This document shows, piece after piece, positions 22,491 through 34,794 of a DNA stretch of 64,000 nt. Below the pieces are notes generated by a model. The model made no database searches, was not told where the DNA came from, and saw nothing but the letters and a program-made list of their open reading frames with translations. The translations under genes were made by a program, and so were the position numbers. Location of the stretch: assembly GCA_030847615.1 (NCBI GenBank), contig JAUMIR010000005.1, positions 82,494,492-82,558,491 on the forward strand. The letters run 5' to 3'. The number at the start of each line of letters is the position of its first letter. Position 1 is the stretch's first letter. The DNA comes from Gambelia wislizenii. Taxonomy: Eukaryota; Chordata; Lepidosauria; Squamata; Crotaphytidae.

Positions 22491-22611
22491 AAAATAAATA
22501 AATAAGCAATTTTATTAAAAGTACACAGTTACAAAAGTTTAGGAAAAAAATAAAACATAAGAAAAAGTTAAAGTAGGCCATTCTATTTCCACAGCATCTT
22601 TTTTCCATTGT

Positions 22612-22860
22612 TGTTATTTGTTGTTGTGCTGCTCCTGCTGTTGTTCTGAGCTTTCAAGTGGACTTTGACTTATGGTGGCCCCATCATAGGGTTTTCTTGG
22701 CAGAATTTACCCAGAAGAGATTTGCCACAGCCTTCCTTTGGGACCAACAGAGTATGACTTGTCCAAGGTCACTCTTGGGATTCTGTGGCTGAGCAAGGAT
22801 GCAAACCCTGGGTTCCCTAGATATGTACTTCAGCACTCAAACTACTACACCACTCTATTT
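22612..22860 (-). mobile_element. tRNA-derived SINE
   Basis: Same family as 15241, 32504, 47806 and 56549. Left end is the TTGTTGTTG tail (reverse of ACAACAACAA), then the CTTATGGTGGCCC block, the MIR-like core (ACTTGTCCAAGGTCACTC) and the tRNA-derived head near 22840-22860 (AAACTACTACACCACTC). Confidence 0.8.
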
Positions 22861-25490
22861 TCCCCAGATTTCTTAATTAGGACTACCTCTGTTCCATCAT
22901 TTTCACAACAATTCTCAGAAAAAAACTTAAGACTGCCCAATTTTGGAGAAACTCCCAAACTGTAAACAGCTTTTATGGACACAAGAACACATGGATACCC
23001 TATAACATTTCAGAGATGAAACTTGGGACACATGTGGCCAAGCAACATCAGAGTGTGATCAAAATGGCAAAAGTTATTAATGAGGAAGGACTCAAAAGCT
23101 AAGAGAGTCTGCAGCAGTTTGCTTTTGCCTGCTCCTACTGGAAAGGGCAAGATTCCTCTCCTCCCTGCTGAGTAACTTAAGTGCAAACTACATCTGTTTG
23201 TTGATCCTAGCCAGCATGTTTTAAAAGCACAATACAATTAAAAATCTCTTAATACAAAAGTTAAAGCACAGTTAAAATAAATTTCTATTTTGGAAAAAAA
23301 AAGTGAAATACAGCATTAAAAACAAGTTAAAATGGCATTAAAAGATGCTCAAAACATAATAATATAACAGCGCTACACCTCACATGAAAAGCCTTATATG
23401 AGGCAACACAGCAAAAACCAAAGCTTCCTTAAATAAAGGCAGAAAGGAAATAAAGGTAATGGAAAGGCAGGAGGGAAGGGAACAGCTCCAACTGGACCTT
23501 CTAAGGAAGGGAATTCCATAACTTTGCACTCTGAACTCAGTTTGTAGCAAATGAAATAAACAAAGGAGGAACATGGGAAGAGACGGAGAAACTGGGACAT
23601 TTTAAAAACAGGTCAAAAAATGAAAGAACAGAGGATTAATTGAGACAGTAGAGAGAGTATTGATTGAGAGAGTATACAAATAAAGAAACAAACAAACAAA
23701 AAAATCCCCAAACCATATAGGGACATCCTAAATGTCCCTGTAAATTTCATCCCATTCTATCAAAATTTTAAAATGTCAAAATCAGTATTCTTTTTATATT
23801 AAAATAAATTACAGCACAAAATCCTTTCTTAAAGGACTTCAAGGAGTTCAGATTTCATCTAATTCTGATTGTGATCATGGTTGCCAGCCATTAGTTTGCC
23901 ACAGCAACATGAACACCCAAGTACCGTAAATGTACATCTGATGAAGATAGCTGCAATCCATGAGAGCTAATGCCAAATGATATTTGTTGGCCTTTCAGAT
24001 GCTCTGTTGTTGTTTATGAAGATTTTGATATCTGAAATTGGAAATAATGAGACAAAGCTGGGATAAGTAAAGGGTCATGTTAATAACAGTAAAATACTGA
24101 ATTCTTTGTATTAATCATCTGCAGGGGGAGGGGCCTAAAGAGGGGTTTCAGCTGAGGAAGGAAGTTGCAACCTGAACTCTTCCTGAGTCTTCCCTGGACT
24201 AAGCAGCCAAGATCTGAGTGCAAGCACCATTTTAGCTCAGCACCCAGACAAGCCTCGACAAGGAATTCTGCCCTAGGGAATGCCCCCTCCCCACAACATC
24301 TCATGACATAAAGGGGAAATGTGCCCCAGGTTGGGCTTAAGGGTAATCTCTTTTCCCGAACCCTATGCCCCATGAACCACAAGAGCAAGCCTGAAGACAT
24401 TCCCTTCATCAAATCTGTGCCTGGGGCTGCTCAACATTGCTCCTTCTTCAGACCCCTCCTCCACACCCCTACCTGCCAGTGACTATCTATTTAATTGCCG
24501 AAAGCTAACTTTCCAAACTGCATACATGAAAATCTAGGGTAGTTAAAAATTCTCCTGGAAAAGGAGGAGACAATTCCTATCCGGCCCCGGAAGGACACCA
24601 ACAAGTGCCTGCATTGTCTGTAGGGTGGGTGGGTGGGTGGGTGAGCCAAGCAGTGCCAAAGAGAGGGCAAATGTATGGCTATAAGCCTACTGCTCTGCCT
24701 ACTCTTACAATGCCTGGTGCTCTGCATGAGGATACTACCATTATGTCAGGAGTTAGAAACTGAACTCCATTATAAAATAACCAAACAAACTGCAGAGTCA
24801 TGCTGAGTCAAAATGGCTGACTCCATGAACTGCCTAGTCTACCTTAGCTACAGAAGGAGGGTTCTTTTTGGTGTGTAAGATCATGTGATTGAGTAAGCCA
24901 ATGCCCTGTAACTGTGTATATGACAGCTCAGAACAGAGCTCACCCTTCTTCCTGTGAATGCTGAGGCCTGGTGAAGCAGTTTCTCCCTGAATTGTAAATA
25001 TTTATATATATTGCAACTGTTTGAGTTTGAAGATAAAAGTGCCTCCTGCTTATTTGGACGTCAAGCACTCGGTGTGTGAGTATTCTTGGGAAAGGTTTGC
25101 TACTCGGACTGTTGAGATTTTGGCTTCTGCTGGGGATTAAGTGTCCTATCATCCCCTGACACATTAAACCCCCCACCCTCTGATCTCTAGTCCTAGAGGA
25201 CAGCAGAGACATCCCCTCACTGTATCTGGGCTTCACTGCATGGGGGAGGATCTGGATTGTATCCTAATTGACCAAAGTCAAATTGAGTGGTGTCCAAATT
25301 GGTACAAGCTGAATCAGTCTTTATTAGAGGTAGAAACTGTCCTGATGCTGCATTAAATCTGCTTGTGGTGAAAATTTAATGCATCAGGGCCTTAGGGCCT
25401 TTGATGCTGCCATGTTCATGACAGGATATTGGGGATTATGAGAGCTAACATGCTCAGACTCTGCTTCAGCTTGCATAAAATGACCCAGCT
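22861..25490. other. No gene recognised; a few repeat scraps
   Basis: A fragment near 23935-24010 (TCTGATGAAGATAGCTGCAATCCATGAGAGC) resembles the right end of the MITE at 54885-55490. A (GGGT)n run sits at about 24624-24643. No exon-like frame is convincing. Confidence 0.45.
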
Positions 25491-25492
25491 AT

Positions 25493-25640
25493 TCAGAGAA
25501 TCACAGAGGGTCATATAGCCCAACCCTATTAGGTTAGGAATCACCACTCTTGAGAGGTGGCCATCTAACATCTGTTTCAAAATTTCATATAAAGAAGAGT
25601 CCACCACTTACTAAGGTAGTCTTTTCCACTGTTGGATAGA
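25493..25640 (-). mobile_element. Old CR1 3' end
   Basis: Minus-strand, strongly diverged CR1 tail: AGAGAATCACAGAGGGTCATATAGCCCAACC corresponds to the ATAGAATCATAG...GGCCATCCAGTCCAACC terminus seen elsewhere, followed by GGCCATCTAACATCTGTTTC. Confidence 0.6.
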
Positions 25641-27130
25641 CACTAACATGAAAAAGTTCGTCTCATTCCTTTCTGCACCTCCTATAAGTAGTGCAAAGTG
25701 AGAAGAGGCCATGTTTTTGGCATGAAAGTCACAAAAGGACCTGAAGCCTTGATCACATGCCAGCCATAACAACATTTTGCAGAGGAACCTATAGATAGGC
25801 TGAGGAAGCTATGAGGAAAGATTCAGAGTTTATCTAAAATTCATAGTCAGTCTCAATCTGGAACCTGATATAATTGTTTAGCTTAATTTAAGTGCTCTTC
25901 CTTTCAAGAGCAAAATTTGCTGACTTTGCCCACTCCACTCTCTTGTTCATATAAATGTTTTGGGAACGCATCACAGAGCATGGAAAACTTGTTACAGTGC
26001 TTAGCAACCTTAAGCCAGTATGGCAATTCTGGGGGATTCAGTCCAAAGATGTAACTTTATAAAAAAAATCTGTAGTCAGACTGTGAATGGAAAAATCTGG
26101 AGGCTTGGAAGACTAGGGTAGGTGAAATGGTCCAGATGGATGTGGGCATTGCCAACAGAAAGTCAAGGAATAACTGTATTCCTAACTGGTCAGTTTTTGT
26201 GCAGTAGGAAAATAAAACATGTAGTAAGAAAATAAAATGTGCAGTTGGCAATATGAGATATTTGTTTGTTTGTTTAATATTCCTCCCTTCTCCCAGTGCA
26301 TTGAAACAAAGTTCTTTCTTAAATAAATGAGAGAAAGATAAAGAAATGAAAAAATGAAAATGATTACTGTTAGCTTCCAGTCATTATAACTGTATATTAT
26401 ATTGATAGTATATTTTTGGGATCAGCTGACTGACTGTTCTATCTCTTATCACAGAGGACAAATGTATGAAGAGACATCTAACTGCTTTTGGCTGCAGCTG
26501 TGTTGCTGTAGCCATCATCAATTGCACCTGACATTTTGTGTGCACCTCTGCTCCAATGCTAGCTGCCCTTCCAGGGCAGCATGCTGGATTCCCACCTTGG
26601 GAGTGGCTGGTGGACAAAAAGAGTCCACTTTTCTCCATTCTAGTCCCTCTCTCTCTCTGGCTTTGGCTTCTCCTTTTAGCAGGCAGCAGCCTGTCCAGTG
26701 CAGCATTTACAAAGAAACCTGTTCTTCCCATGGGAAGCAGACTCAGGGGCAGCCAGAAGATCCCAAGACACCCCCGCCAAGGTGGAAAAAGAGGACCTGG
26801 AACCCCAGGCCAGCCTCCCACCTCCTTCCCACCCATTTCCAGGTTTTTTTTCCAGCCTGTAAGTTCCTTGGGGCAGAAGGAAGGGGGAAAGGGCTCAAGT
26901 GTTTGGGTGCAGAAGGGGTGAAGAGCAGAGGAAGGGGGAAAAACCTAACCTGCAAGGTAGGACAGGAGGAAAAAGAAGAAAGAAGAGGGTGGGGGACACA
27001 CAGAAAGCAATTATTTTCCCCCATGCATGCATATTAAAACAGCAAGGGGAGCTGGCTGAGTATTTAATTACTGCAGCTTAAGGGGCAAAGATGTGGGTGT
27101 AGGCCAAAGAGGTGGTGCTGAAAAACTCCC
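25641..27130. other. No gene recognised
   Basis: Contains overlapping open frames on both strands at 26384-27037, but they share no domain with known proteins and reflect a stop-poor, CT/GA-rich patch (26600-27000). A weak L2-like tail lies near 26262-26310. Confidence 0.5.
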
Positions 27131-27215
27131 TCAAGCTGCTGATTGGCCAGCCAACAGAGTGCTACAATTGGTTGGATATGTTTCCTAAGCGGCCAATCAG
27201 GACGGATCCTGGGAT
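27131..27215 (-). mobile_element. Helitron-like fragment
   Basis: TTGGATATGTTTCCTAAGCGGCCAATCAGGAC aligns to the reverse complement of 37163-37200 in the element at 37121-37592, and to 40118-40150. Only the inner 5' portion is present. Confidence 0.5.
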
Positions 27216-27350
27216 TTGCAGTTCTGGGAGTGGCCTTTAGAATTCTCACCCAGAGAGCACCTCTAGTGGATCAGCAAATGACAAACCTCAGGATTCCATA
27301 GGATTCAGCTAAGGCAGTCAAAGTAGTATAATTGTGTAGTATGAAAGTGC
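27216..27350. mobile_element. Partial MITE related to 22276-22490
   Basis: Shares CTGGGATTTGCAGTTCTGGG, CTCAGGATTCCATAGGATTC and AAAGTAGTATAATTGTGTAG with the element at 22276-22490 (diverged). The left end is missing, at the junction with the Helitron-like fragment. Confidence 0.5.
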
Positions 27351-27571
27351 CATCTAGCACTCTCTACAATGCCTTTCACTGCCACACAAAATAACACATA
27401 GTGCTGGGTGTATTAGGGAGAAACATGTCCTTGCTTCTTGAGCAGGGAAAACACTTAGGATAAAGCCTGACTGGAATAGCTTTGTATTCAACTTCAACAA
27501 TTCCTGAACTGACCTGAACCTGAACCATCTGCATGCAGGGTTAGGGCTGAGGCTTCCAGTGCATCTTTACA

Positions 27572-28035
27572 CCTGCCGGTTTCGTCCCTCGCCAGTCGCT
27601 ACAGGGCTTTTTTGGAAATGGATTTGTCCTTCGAGCCTGTGCAATGGATTTTTCTGGTGGAGCGCAGCGTGCACAGAACTGGCCTCACCCTTTAAACCAG
27701 AGATTCATCTGCCGTGGCCTTGCAAGCATGGACGTGGCAGTGAGGTCCTCAGGCTGTAGGTTTGGTTAGAGTTTCCTTCTCTTAGATGGTTGACCTTACA
27801 GGGTTGGATGAGCACCATCTGCCCGGGTTTGGGATTAGAGTTTTCCTTCTCCTAGGACGGTTGCCACAAGGCTAGAGAGCCCATCCTGCCCTTTGACGCT
27901 CTTTGTCAGACCCTTTGGTTTTGACCTGTCTGGCATGGGAGACCCTACCAGTGGCTATTATGCCACCGCCAGCATAGCTCAAAACATCATTAGGGTACGC
28001 AAGCCTCTCTCCCACGACAAGGGGGCGTCAATGGA
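27572..28035 (+). mobile_element. Unclassified retroposon, copy 1
   Basis: From 27633 to 28035 this aligns nearly base for base with 63466-63867. The shared block includes GGTTGACCTTACAGGG, CTGCCCTTTGACGCTC, TGGCATGGGAGACCCTACCA and CCACCGCCAGCATAGCT. Upstream to about 27572 the same GC-rich style continues, so copy 1 is probably longer at its 5' side. It is unlike CR1, L2 or the SINE here. No protein. Confidence 0.65.
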
Positions 28036-28084
28036 CAATTCCACATGATCTATAATACGATGAAAACTTGCTCAGTGTCCACAG

Positions 28085-28361
28085 TAGAATCATAGAATTG
28101 CAGAGTTGGAAGAGACCACGAGGGCCATCCAGTCCAACCCACCTGCCATGCAGGAAATCTTGATCAAAACATCCCCGACAGATGGCAATCCAGCCTCTGT
28201 TTAAAGACCTCCAAGGAAGGAGAGCCCACCACGCTCCGAGGGAGTGTGTTCCACTGCCGAACAGCTCTTACTGTCAAAAAGTTCCTCCTCATGTTGAGGT
28301 GGAATCTCTGTTCCTGAAGCTTGCATCCATCGCTCCATGTTCCAGTCTCTGGAGCAGCAGT
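28085..28361 (-). mobile_element. CR1 LINE 3' end
   Basis: Minus-strand tail starting with AGAATCATAGAATTGCAGAG at the left (3' end) and running into the FLTVRAV.QWNTLP coding block before 5' truncation at about 28361. Very close to the copy at 43535 over this length. Confidence 0.9.
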
Positions 28362-31300
28362 ACTTCAGAGATGTGACACATATTCCATTTGTTAACAAGT
28401 GCTGAGTACTCAGGCTGTACCTTTGTTCTCTGTGTAGTTTTGTACTCTCCAGTGAGAAGATAGCACCACTAAACATATGTTGCTAGATTACAAATGTTCT
28501 TAAGGTCATACAAAATATTTTTAGATGAAACATTCTCTTGGGTGATAGATCTCATTACTATATCTCCTTAAAACAACATTGTAGAGATTCTCACTGAACA
28601 AATTGTGGCATACTATTGAATCCCCTCCCTCACTTTCCTCCTCCTCTCTACCCCTTTTCGTCCTATTTCTATTTTCACGTATATCTACAAACCCAAGATC
28701 AAGATGCCATTTCAGGCAATATTCTCAAAAAAGTAATTTGTCAGCCTCCATGCACTTAAACTCTTAACTTTTCCATGAAGAGAATCTCTGGACCCCTATT
28801 TTGGCAGAGTGAAACTGCCACTTAATTGTAGATTTGATACAGTGAGTGTTTCAGTCTCATGCATTTAGCTTTAGAATGCTGCAAACCAATTTGTGCCTTC
28901 ATGTTAAGGTTAGATTTAAATTAAAAGTAGAGTGTAGAAATATGACATCCCAGTCCTGTATATCTATATACATGTGGTGATACACAGAATAGCTTCTGTT
29001 GCTGTAGATGTATAGGTATCTTTTGTGGTCCATGCTTTGATGAAGTCACCTGGTGTTTGTTGTGTTCATATTTGTAAGGCATTGCATCTTATGCCTTCTG
29101 TAGGGCTTTATGACATCCAAAAGCATGATAATGACTGAAACAAATATAAGTATATTTGATAAGAAAGACAAGTTGGCATCTAATGTGGAGCCTTCCATCT
29201 CCCTCTGACTACTTTTTAGCCATAAAATTTTTATTTGCTGCTACTGCAAGTTGCTGAGTAGAATTTCTGGAGGAAAGGCAGGATACAAATCCAGTGAATG
29301 AATGAATTAATGAATTAAGAGGGGAATACTAGATAAGTAGCATAAATTATATCTGATTAGGTAAATTCAACAAGTACAACTCCATCAATGGATACTAGTT
29401 ATATAGCTGGGACTATCTGGCAGCCTTTGGTGCTCCTTTGGTGCAGGCAAACTAAGGTGGCACCTTGTGAGAGGGACTGGAGAACAGTTGTTGTGGTGGT
29501 GTAATAAGTCACTGGTACCTCCAGATCAGAGGTAGTATTTCTTTGAATATCATTTTGAGGTGTGTGTGTGCGTGCACACGGGGGGGGGGGGATAAGACCT
29601 TTTGGCTGCATGTCCCAATATGGGCTTTCTGGAAACTTACGTTATCCATTGCTAAAAACAGGAGACTGATGTGGCTTGGCTCACCTTATAATTTTGTATC
29701 TATCTGATTGCTACAGAATGTTGAAAGTAAATGTGGGTTAAAATAAGACTTAAGTCCCATTGATTTCAGTGTCTAGTTCAAGTTTGATAAAATCTACATC
29801 CAACCTTCATTTGGCGCAATGTCCCCCAAAGGTGCTAGAATAATTTCCTCTGTGTTAAAACACAAATATCAAATGTTGTATAAAATCTTTACTGTAAAAG
29901 TTCATCTTCAACCATCAACTTTATTAAGAATTCTTCAGAATGTGATCTTTACAGATTATCTAAATCATGTAATATGCAATGTTACTTGATTCCCATCGTT
30001 TAGGCTAAGGTACAGATTGGAACTTAACCATCTACCAGGTATCAGATTTCTCCAAATGTAGTGACACAATTCCCAGACATTTATAAGTATCAAATATATA
30101 TATTTTAGAGGAAAATGCATGTTTAACTATGTATTTAAATATGGATTCTGTGAAGGATATCTTTTTTTTAAAAAAAAATGTAAGTGAATGTAGAAATAGA
30201 CTAGAATTACATGAGCCAAAACTAAATAGATTTTCCATTCCTAAATTTTTATTATAAAGCATATTTAACTTTAAAACAAGTATAATTTAGTCTGGGTGGA
30301 TGTTTAAAGGTGAAAAGAAGACAAAACAGGGTTCAGATAACCTACTTTGTGCCATCACTGACTACACAATATCATGTAGTATTGTTTATTTTATACTGTT
30401 GTAACAAACATTAATTGGAAATAGCTTTGGGTTACTTATGTTATGCTACATAAAATACTGGCACAGAAGAAAAAACACTAGATCTTTCTTATGGCAAAAT
30501 GCCATGATAAGATCCAATTTCTGATGAGCCATATGGTAATGGCACAGCCATCTGTTTGCCTTGATCTTCCTTTCTTGGCAAACCTTTCACCCATATGGGT
30601 TATTGGTGCCCTCATCTGTGTATATCATGAGCAAAATAAAAATGAAAAGCTATCCAACATTATACTTTGAACAAATACACAGAATGCAAAGATCACTCTA
30701 GCTGTATGTTTCTCATTGTCCATTTCACTTTCTCGCACAACTGCCTTTTCGCTTTGGACATCCATTGGTTTTTATTTCCATAATTCTTGAAAGCTGTTAT
30801 CCCAGGCTGTCAGGTTTGAGGCATCCTAATCACCTCAAAAGTCTGATAGCTCCTGCTTTGTGGTTGTGAAACTTCATCACTAAAGAGATGGAATGATCTG
30901 TCCTTTACACGCTGACAGGCTAGCAATTTTGTCAGCTAGCACAGAGATGCCGGCATTCAGACAATAAGGCCACACTGAACGGATGTGCAGTCCTTTTACA
31001 TTGTTCATGACAGCTGCTTTCAATAATATCGGAAATATTTGACATGCACTGTTTAGAATAATTGTAAGTAACCCAGAGAGAGTGTGTCATCTTCCAGACT
31101 TGATACATTATTATCAAGCTGAATGAAACCATTTTTTATATCCCATTTAGCAATCTGCTCATTTTAATTTTCACTTTAGCTGAAAAAAATTGTTTCCAAT
31201 GTGGCAGCTTTTCAAATATGGAGGCAAAAATAGAAGAGCTTTTGTCAAAACAGATAAGCATTTATCCTGCCCTAGACCTCAACATCATCAGCTCCCCTCA

Positions 31301-32490
31301 TGGTAGTTGAACATCTTGTTTGCACACCAGACAAAAACACACAGAATCCTCTGGACATGGCATATTGGCTTTATGTGAGCACTTCTGAGTTATGTGCATA
31401 ATGAATTGCTTTGTATCTCCTATCTGTGTATTGAGTAATGAAACATATTGATTTGCTGTATTCTCCTTGTTTGTAACTAAGCCTATTCATGAAATACAAG
31501 GGTTGATTTGGCATGTTTATTGCTGTGGGTGTGAATGATATTGTTTTAGTACATTATGTTGGTTACATTCTATGCAGTGCACTTTTATGAGGGTATAATT
31601 GGATTGTTTCACATTTTAACCACAGTTTTTTTAAAAAATAAACACAGTGGCATACAGTACAATGATGCTGGGTCTGCTCCTTGTTGTATTGAATTCAGTG
31701 ACAAAACTGCCATAGATTTCAGGTAAATTAAGAGGTTGGGTTCCAGACTTATAGTTTGGTTTAACTGCAAACCAGAGAATATTCTCCCTTTCAAAGTCTT
31801 AAGTATTTTTGAGGATTAGGAACATTGTTCATCTTGGACTCAGAAGGTCATCTTCTGCTTTCACAGATTGTGACACATTCATTTTGTTGCTGAATATAGT
31901 AGGAAGCTTGGCTTCTGGAATGCCTCTAGGGTGGAGAAATAAATAGGCAAGTTGCATACAAAGCATAGCATTTATCATATTCTAAAGCACATGGCAGACG
32001 ATTCTGTTTTTAATAGAAGACAGTAGGAGAGCTGACAGCATTTCTAGGAGGACAGAGGTGGATAACATGTGTATTAATCAGAAAATGCACGAATTACACA
32101 GTGGAGTTGGCTAAAGTCATAATGATCCATGAATATTTTGAATAGTTTCTCTTTATTGGGCTGATATGCACATAAACCAATTGACTTTATATGTGTTATA
32201 ATCAGATTATAGGGAGAGAATAGATACATGAAGATATATTAATTCTAATCAGGACTAGTTTTAAGGAATGCAAGAAAGGCCAATAAAGTCTCATTTTCTG
32301 AGGCAAAGCTTAGAACAAATGAAATGATAGAAAGAGAAGCAAACAGAAAGACAGCAGACAGATAGATCTGAGCACCTGTATAGGATCCCCTTATTTTCTG
32401 TATTATATAGAACTGTGGGGGAAGGGGGAGATGGTGGCCTCTGTGAGTATGTGTGTGTTGCATTTTATACCAAAGACTGGATACTTCTAG
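28362..32490. other. Repeat-poor stretch, no gene recognised
   Basis: About 4 kb with almost no recognisable transposon. A weak plus-strand L2-like tail is at about 29245-29320, a CA/G-rich simple stretch at 29560-29590, and an A/T run at 30163-30178. Around 30690-31190 the sequence is of even composition, without simple repeats, and is the best place in the window for a conserved non-coding element; this cannot be decided from sequence alone. Confidence 0.5.
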
Positions 32491-32503
32491 GTATAAAACT
32501 ATT

Positions 32504-32742
32504 GTTGTTGTTGTGTACCTCCAAATCATTTCTGACTTATGGTGACCGCAAAGTGAACATATCACAGGGGTTTCTTGGCAAGATTTGTTCAGAGGGGGGT
32601 TGCCTTTTCCTTTCTCTGAGGCTGAAAGAGTGTGACTTGCCCAAGGTCACTCAGTGGTTTCTATGGCCAAGGAGGGATTCAAAACCTGTTCTCCAAAGTC
32701 ATAGTCCAACACTGAAACCACTACACCACTCTGGCTCTCTAA
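32504..32742 (-). mobile_element. tRNA-derived SINE with target duplication
   Basis: Complete minus-strand copy from the GTTGTTGTTG tail to the tRNA head (complement of CCACTACACCACTCTGGCTC). Flanked by near-identical ATAAAACTATT (32493-32503) and ATACAACTATT (32743-32753), an 11-bp target duplication with one change. The MIR-like word CTTGCCCAAGGTCACTCAGT is in the middle. The 183-codon open frame over it is spurious. Confidence 0.85.
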
Positions 32743-32770
32743 ATACAACTATTAGGGCTGTGTATATATT

Positions 32771-33350
32771 ATGGACTTTATCAGCTCACCACCCCATTTA
32801 TGTTTTCCAGCATAAATTGCAGCATTTTTATGCCAGAAAAAGAACCCCCTTGAACAGACCTACCTTTAGCAGCGTTTACAGGCAGCCCAAGGACAAACAG
32901 ACAGTGAGTGGAGATCTGTTCACTTCCTGGTTCAAGATCTCACCAATTCTTGTGAGAAGACCCTAGCGTGGGAAATTCAAAAATAAAAGCAAAATAAACA
33001 AATAAAAAGTACAGCAAAGCACAACAACACATGTAAAAACTCCCAAATATGCAGGGGGGGGGTGTTTCATAAAAAGAGCTTCCCCTGCCTGGCTGTCACA
33101 ATCTTACCCAGAAGTGTTCTGCCACTGAAGCAGCATTCACATGAGTACAATGGTGTGAGGATTCAAATGCTGGCAATGTTGGCAACAAAGTGCCACAGGG
33201 GACCAATTGATGGCTTGGGCCATCAATAAAAAGGAATGGGTTTTAGACTTTACATGATTGTGAAAGGATGATGTCATCTGGTATGCACACCCTTTCATGA
33301 TCATTAGGCATCCTTATGACACCATATTTGCTGCACCTGATAGTCTTATA
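32771..33350. mobile_element. MITE family ATTATCAGA, copy 2
   Basis: Most diverged ends of the three (GGACTTTATCAG left, CTGATAGTCTTAT right), but the interior is clearly the same: TTCACTTCCTGGTTCAAGAT, GCGTGGGAAATTCAAAAATA, CAGAAGTGTTCT, GGGCCATCAATAAAAAG, TTTGCTGCACCTGATAG. A run of G at 33053-33061 interrupts it. Confidence 0.75.
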
Positions 33351-34314
33351 TCTTGTCCTCAGAAAACAGAAAAATTCATATTATTTAATTGGTAAAAGAA
33401 ATAAACTGTTATAAAAACAAAATGAAGTGTGGCATAAATCTCCTTTGGCTCTGGAGGTACTTGGCACCTCAAACTTGGGAGGACTCAGTGTCCTGTAGAC
33501 CAGATTGTCTGCTGGCATGTTCAGGGACATCTACCAATCTGCTCTCCATCCTCCTTCTCTGACTGTGGGCTTGTCTACCCCAACCAGAATACACCGACTT
33601 CTGGCCAACATATTCTGGCCCTGGAGCTGACCTGGATCCCCTCACCTCCATTACCACAATGAAACAGGCAGAAGTTCATACACACACATTGACCTGTATC
33701 AGTGGGCACCTCCCCTACTGCCACTCATTTCGCTCTCTGAAGCCAAGAAGGAAGCCCTCAGCATGTGATCAAGGCTGGTCACGTGCAGGGGCCCTTGATC
33801 ATGTGCTGGGGGCCTCCTTCTTGGCTGCAGAACAACACAGCAGTAATGGCAGTGACATCTGACAATACAGCCTGGCATGCAAGTACAGACTCCTGTGTTC
33901 CTGTGCCAAACCCATCTGACTTTTAAAACTTTTTAAAAGAGTTTACCATTGCTTCCCCCCAGCTTTGCATCAGATATCATCAAAACTGGAGGCAAATCAG
34001 GACAAGAGCCCTGTAATGTTTAGACTGCAGGGCTCCAAGACATGGGGTGGGAGAAGCTGGGGTAAATTGCTTGTCTAGACAAGCCCTCAGTAAAGTTTAA
34101 GAGCTGGGTCCCAATCTGGAATTTTTTTATTTTGTGAACAACAGTACATATGAAAGGATCTAGGAGTCTTGGTCTTGCCTATACAGTCAAAATAATACAA
34201 ACGGCATACAAACAGAAAGCTATCAATTCATACGGACATTCTCACAAATATGTATCATTAGGAAGAGGGCAGCTAAGCAAGGGTCCGGTAAGTCGATCAA
34301 ATAGTGATCTTATA
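33351..34314. other. No gene recognised
   Basis: No repeat family or exon identified. A short inverted pair around 33745-33815 (AAGAAGGAAGCCCTCAGCATGTGATC against GATCATGTGCTGGGGGCCTCCTTCTT) could form a hairpin. Confidence 0.5.
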
Positions 34315-34568
34315 CAGTAGGACCCTCATAGCCACAGATTTATTATCCACTGATTAAATTATCCATGGGACACAAAACAGTACACCTACCATAGAGTCTT
34401 CATAGAAAATGCATCCTCTTTAGCCATTTTCTAGGTCCACCAAGGCAACTCTATTGTATTTTAACAGAAAGTCCCATTATTTTCAATGGTGTTCACTATT
34501 ATCCACGGTTTTTGGTATCTAGGCCCCCCCCCTCGAACCAATCCCCAGCAGATACGGGGGTCCTACTG
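34315..34568. mobile_element. Tigger-like MITE
   Basis: CAGTAGGACCCTCATAGCC at the left matches the complement of GATACGGGGGTCCTACTG at the right; TA precedes the left end. Interior GTTCACTATTATCCACGGTT and TTTTCTAGGTCCACCA echo the element at 9614-9931. Confidence 0.7.
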
Positions 34569-34572
34569 CACT

Positions 34573-34630
34573 CTTCCTTCCTTCCTTCCTTCCTTCCTTC
34601 CTTTATTTTATTTTATTTTATTTTATTTGA
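34573..34630. repeat. (CTTC)n then (TTTTA)n microsatellites
   Basis: A pure tetramer run of TTCC units (about 34574-34603) immediately followed by TTTTA pentamers (about 34604-34628). Confidence 0.9.
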
Positions 34631-34794
34631 AATATGAACTATCACTTGTGCTTGTCGTGGCCATGTAGACTCTAATGTCTATTTGCTGAATGCTGATACT
34701 TACAATTACTATTTGGGGTCAGACTAGATAGCCCATGAGACTCTGGAAGTCTGCAAAGTCTTTTTCCTTTAACTCTCAGGCCTAGTCAAGTCAA

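Noticed and set aside
26384..27037. Open frames of 211 and 150 codons on opposite strands
   Set aside because: No domain, no splice or codon signal, and they overlap each other; the region is stop-poor CT/GA-rich DNA.
32415..32966. 183-codon open frame
   Set aside because: It runs through a SINE and into a MITE; no protein similarity.
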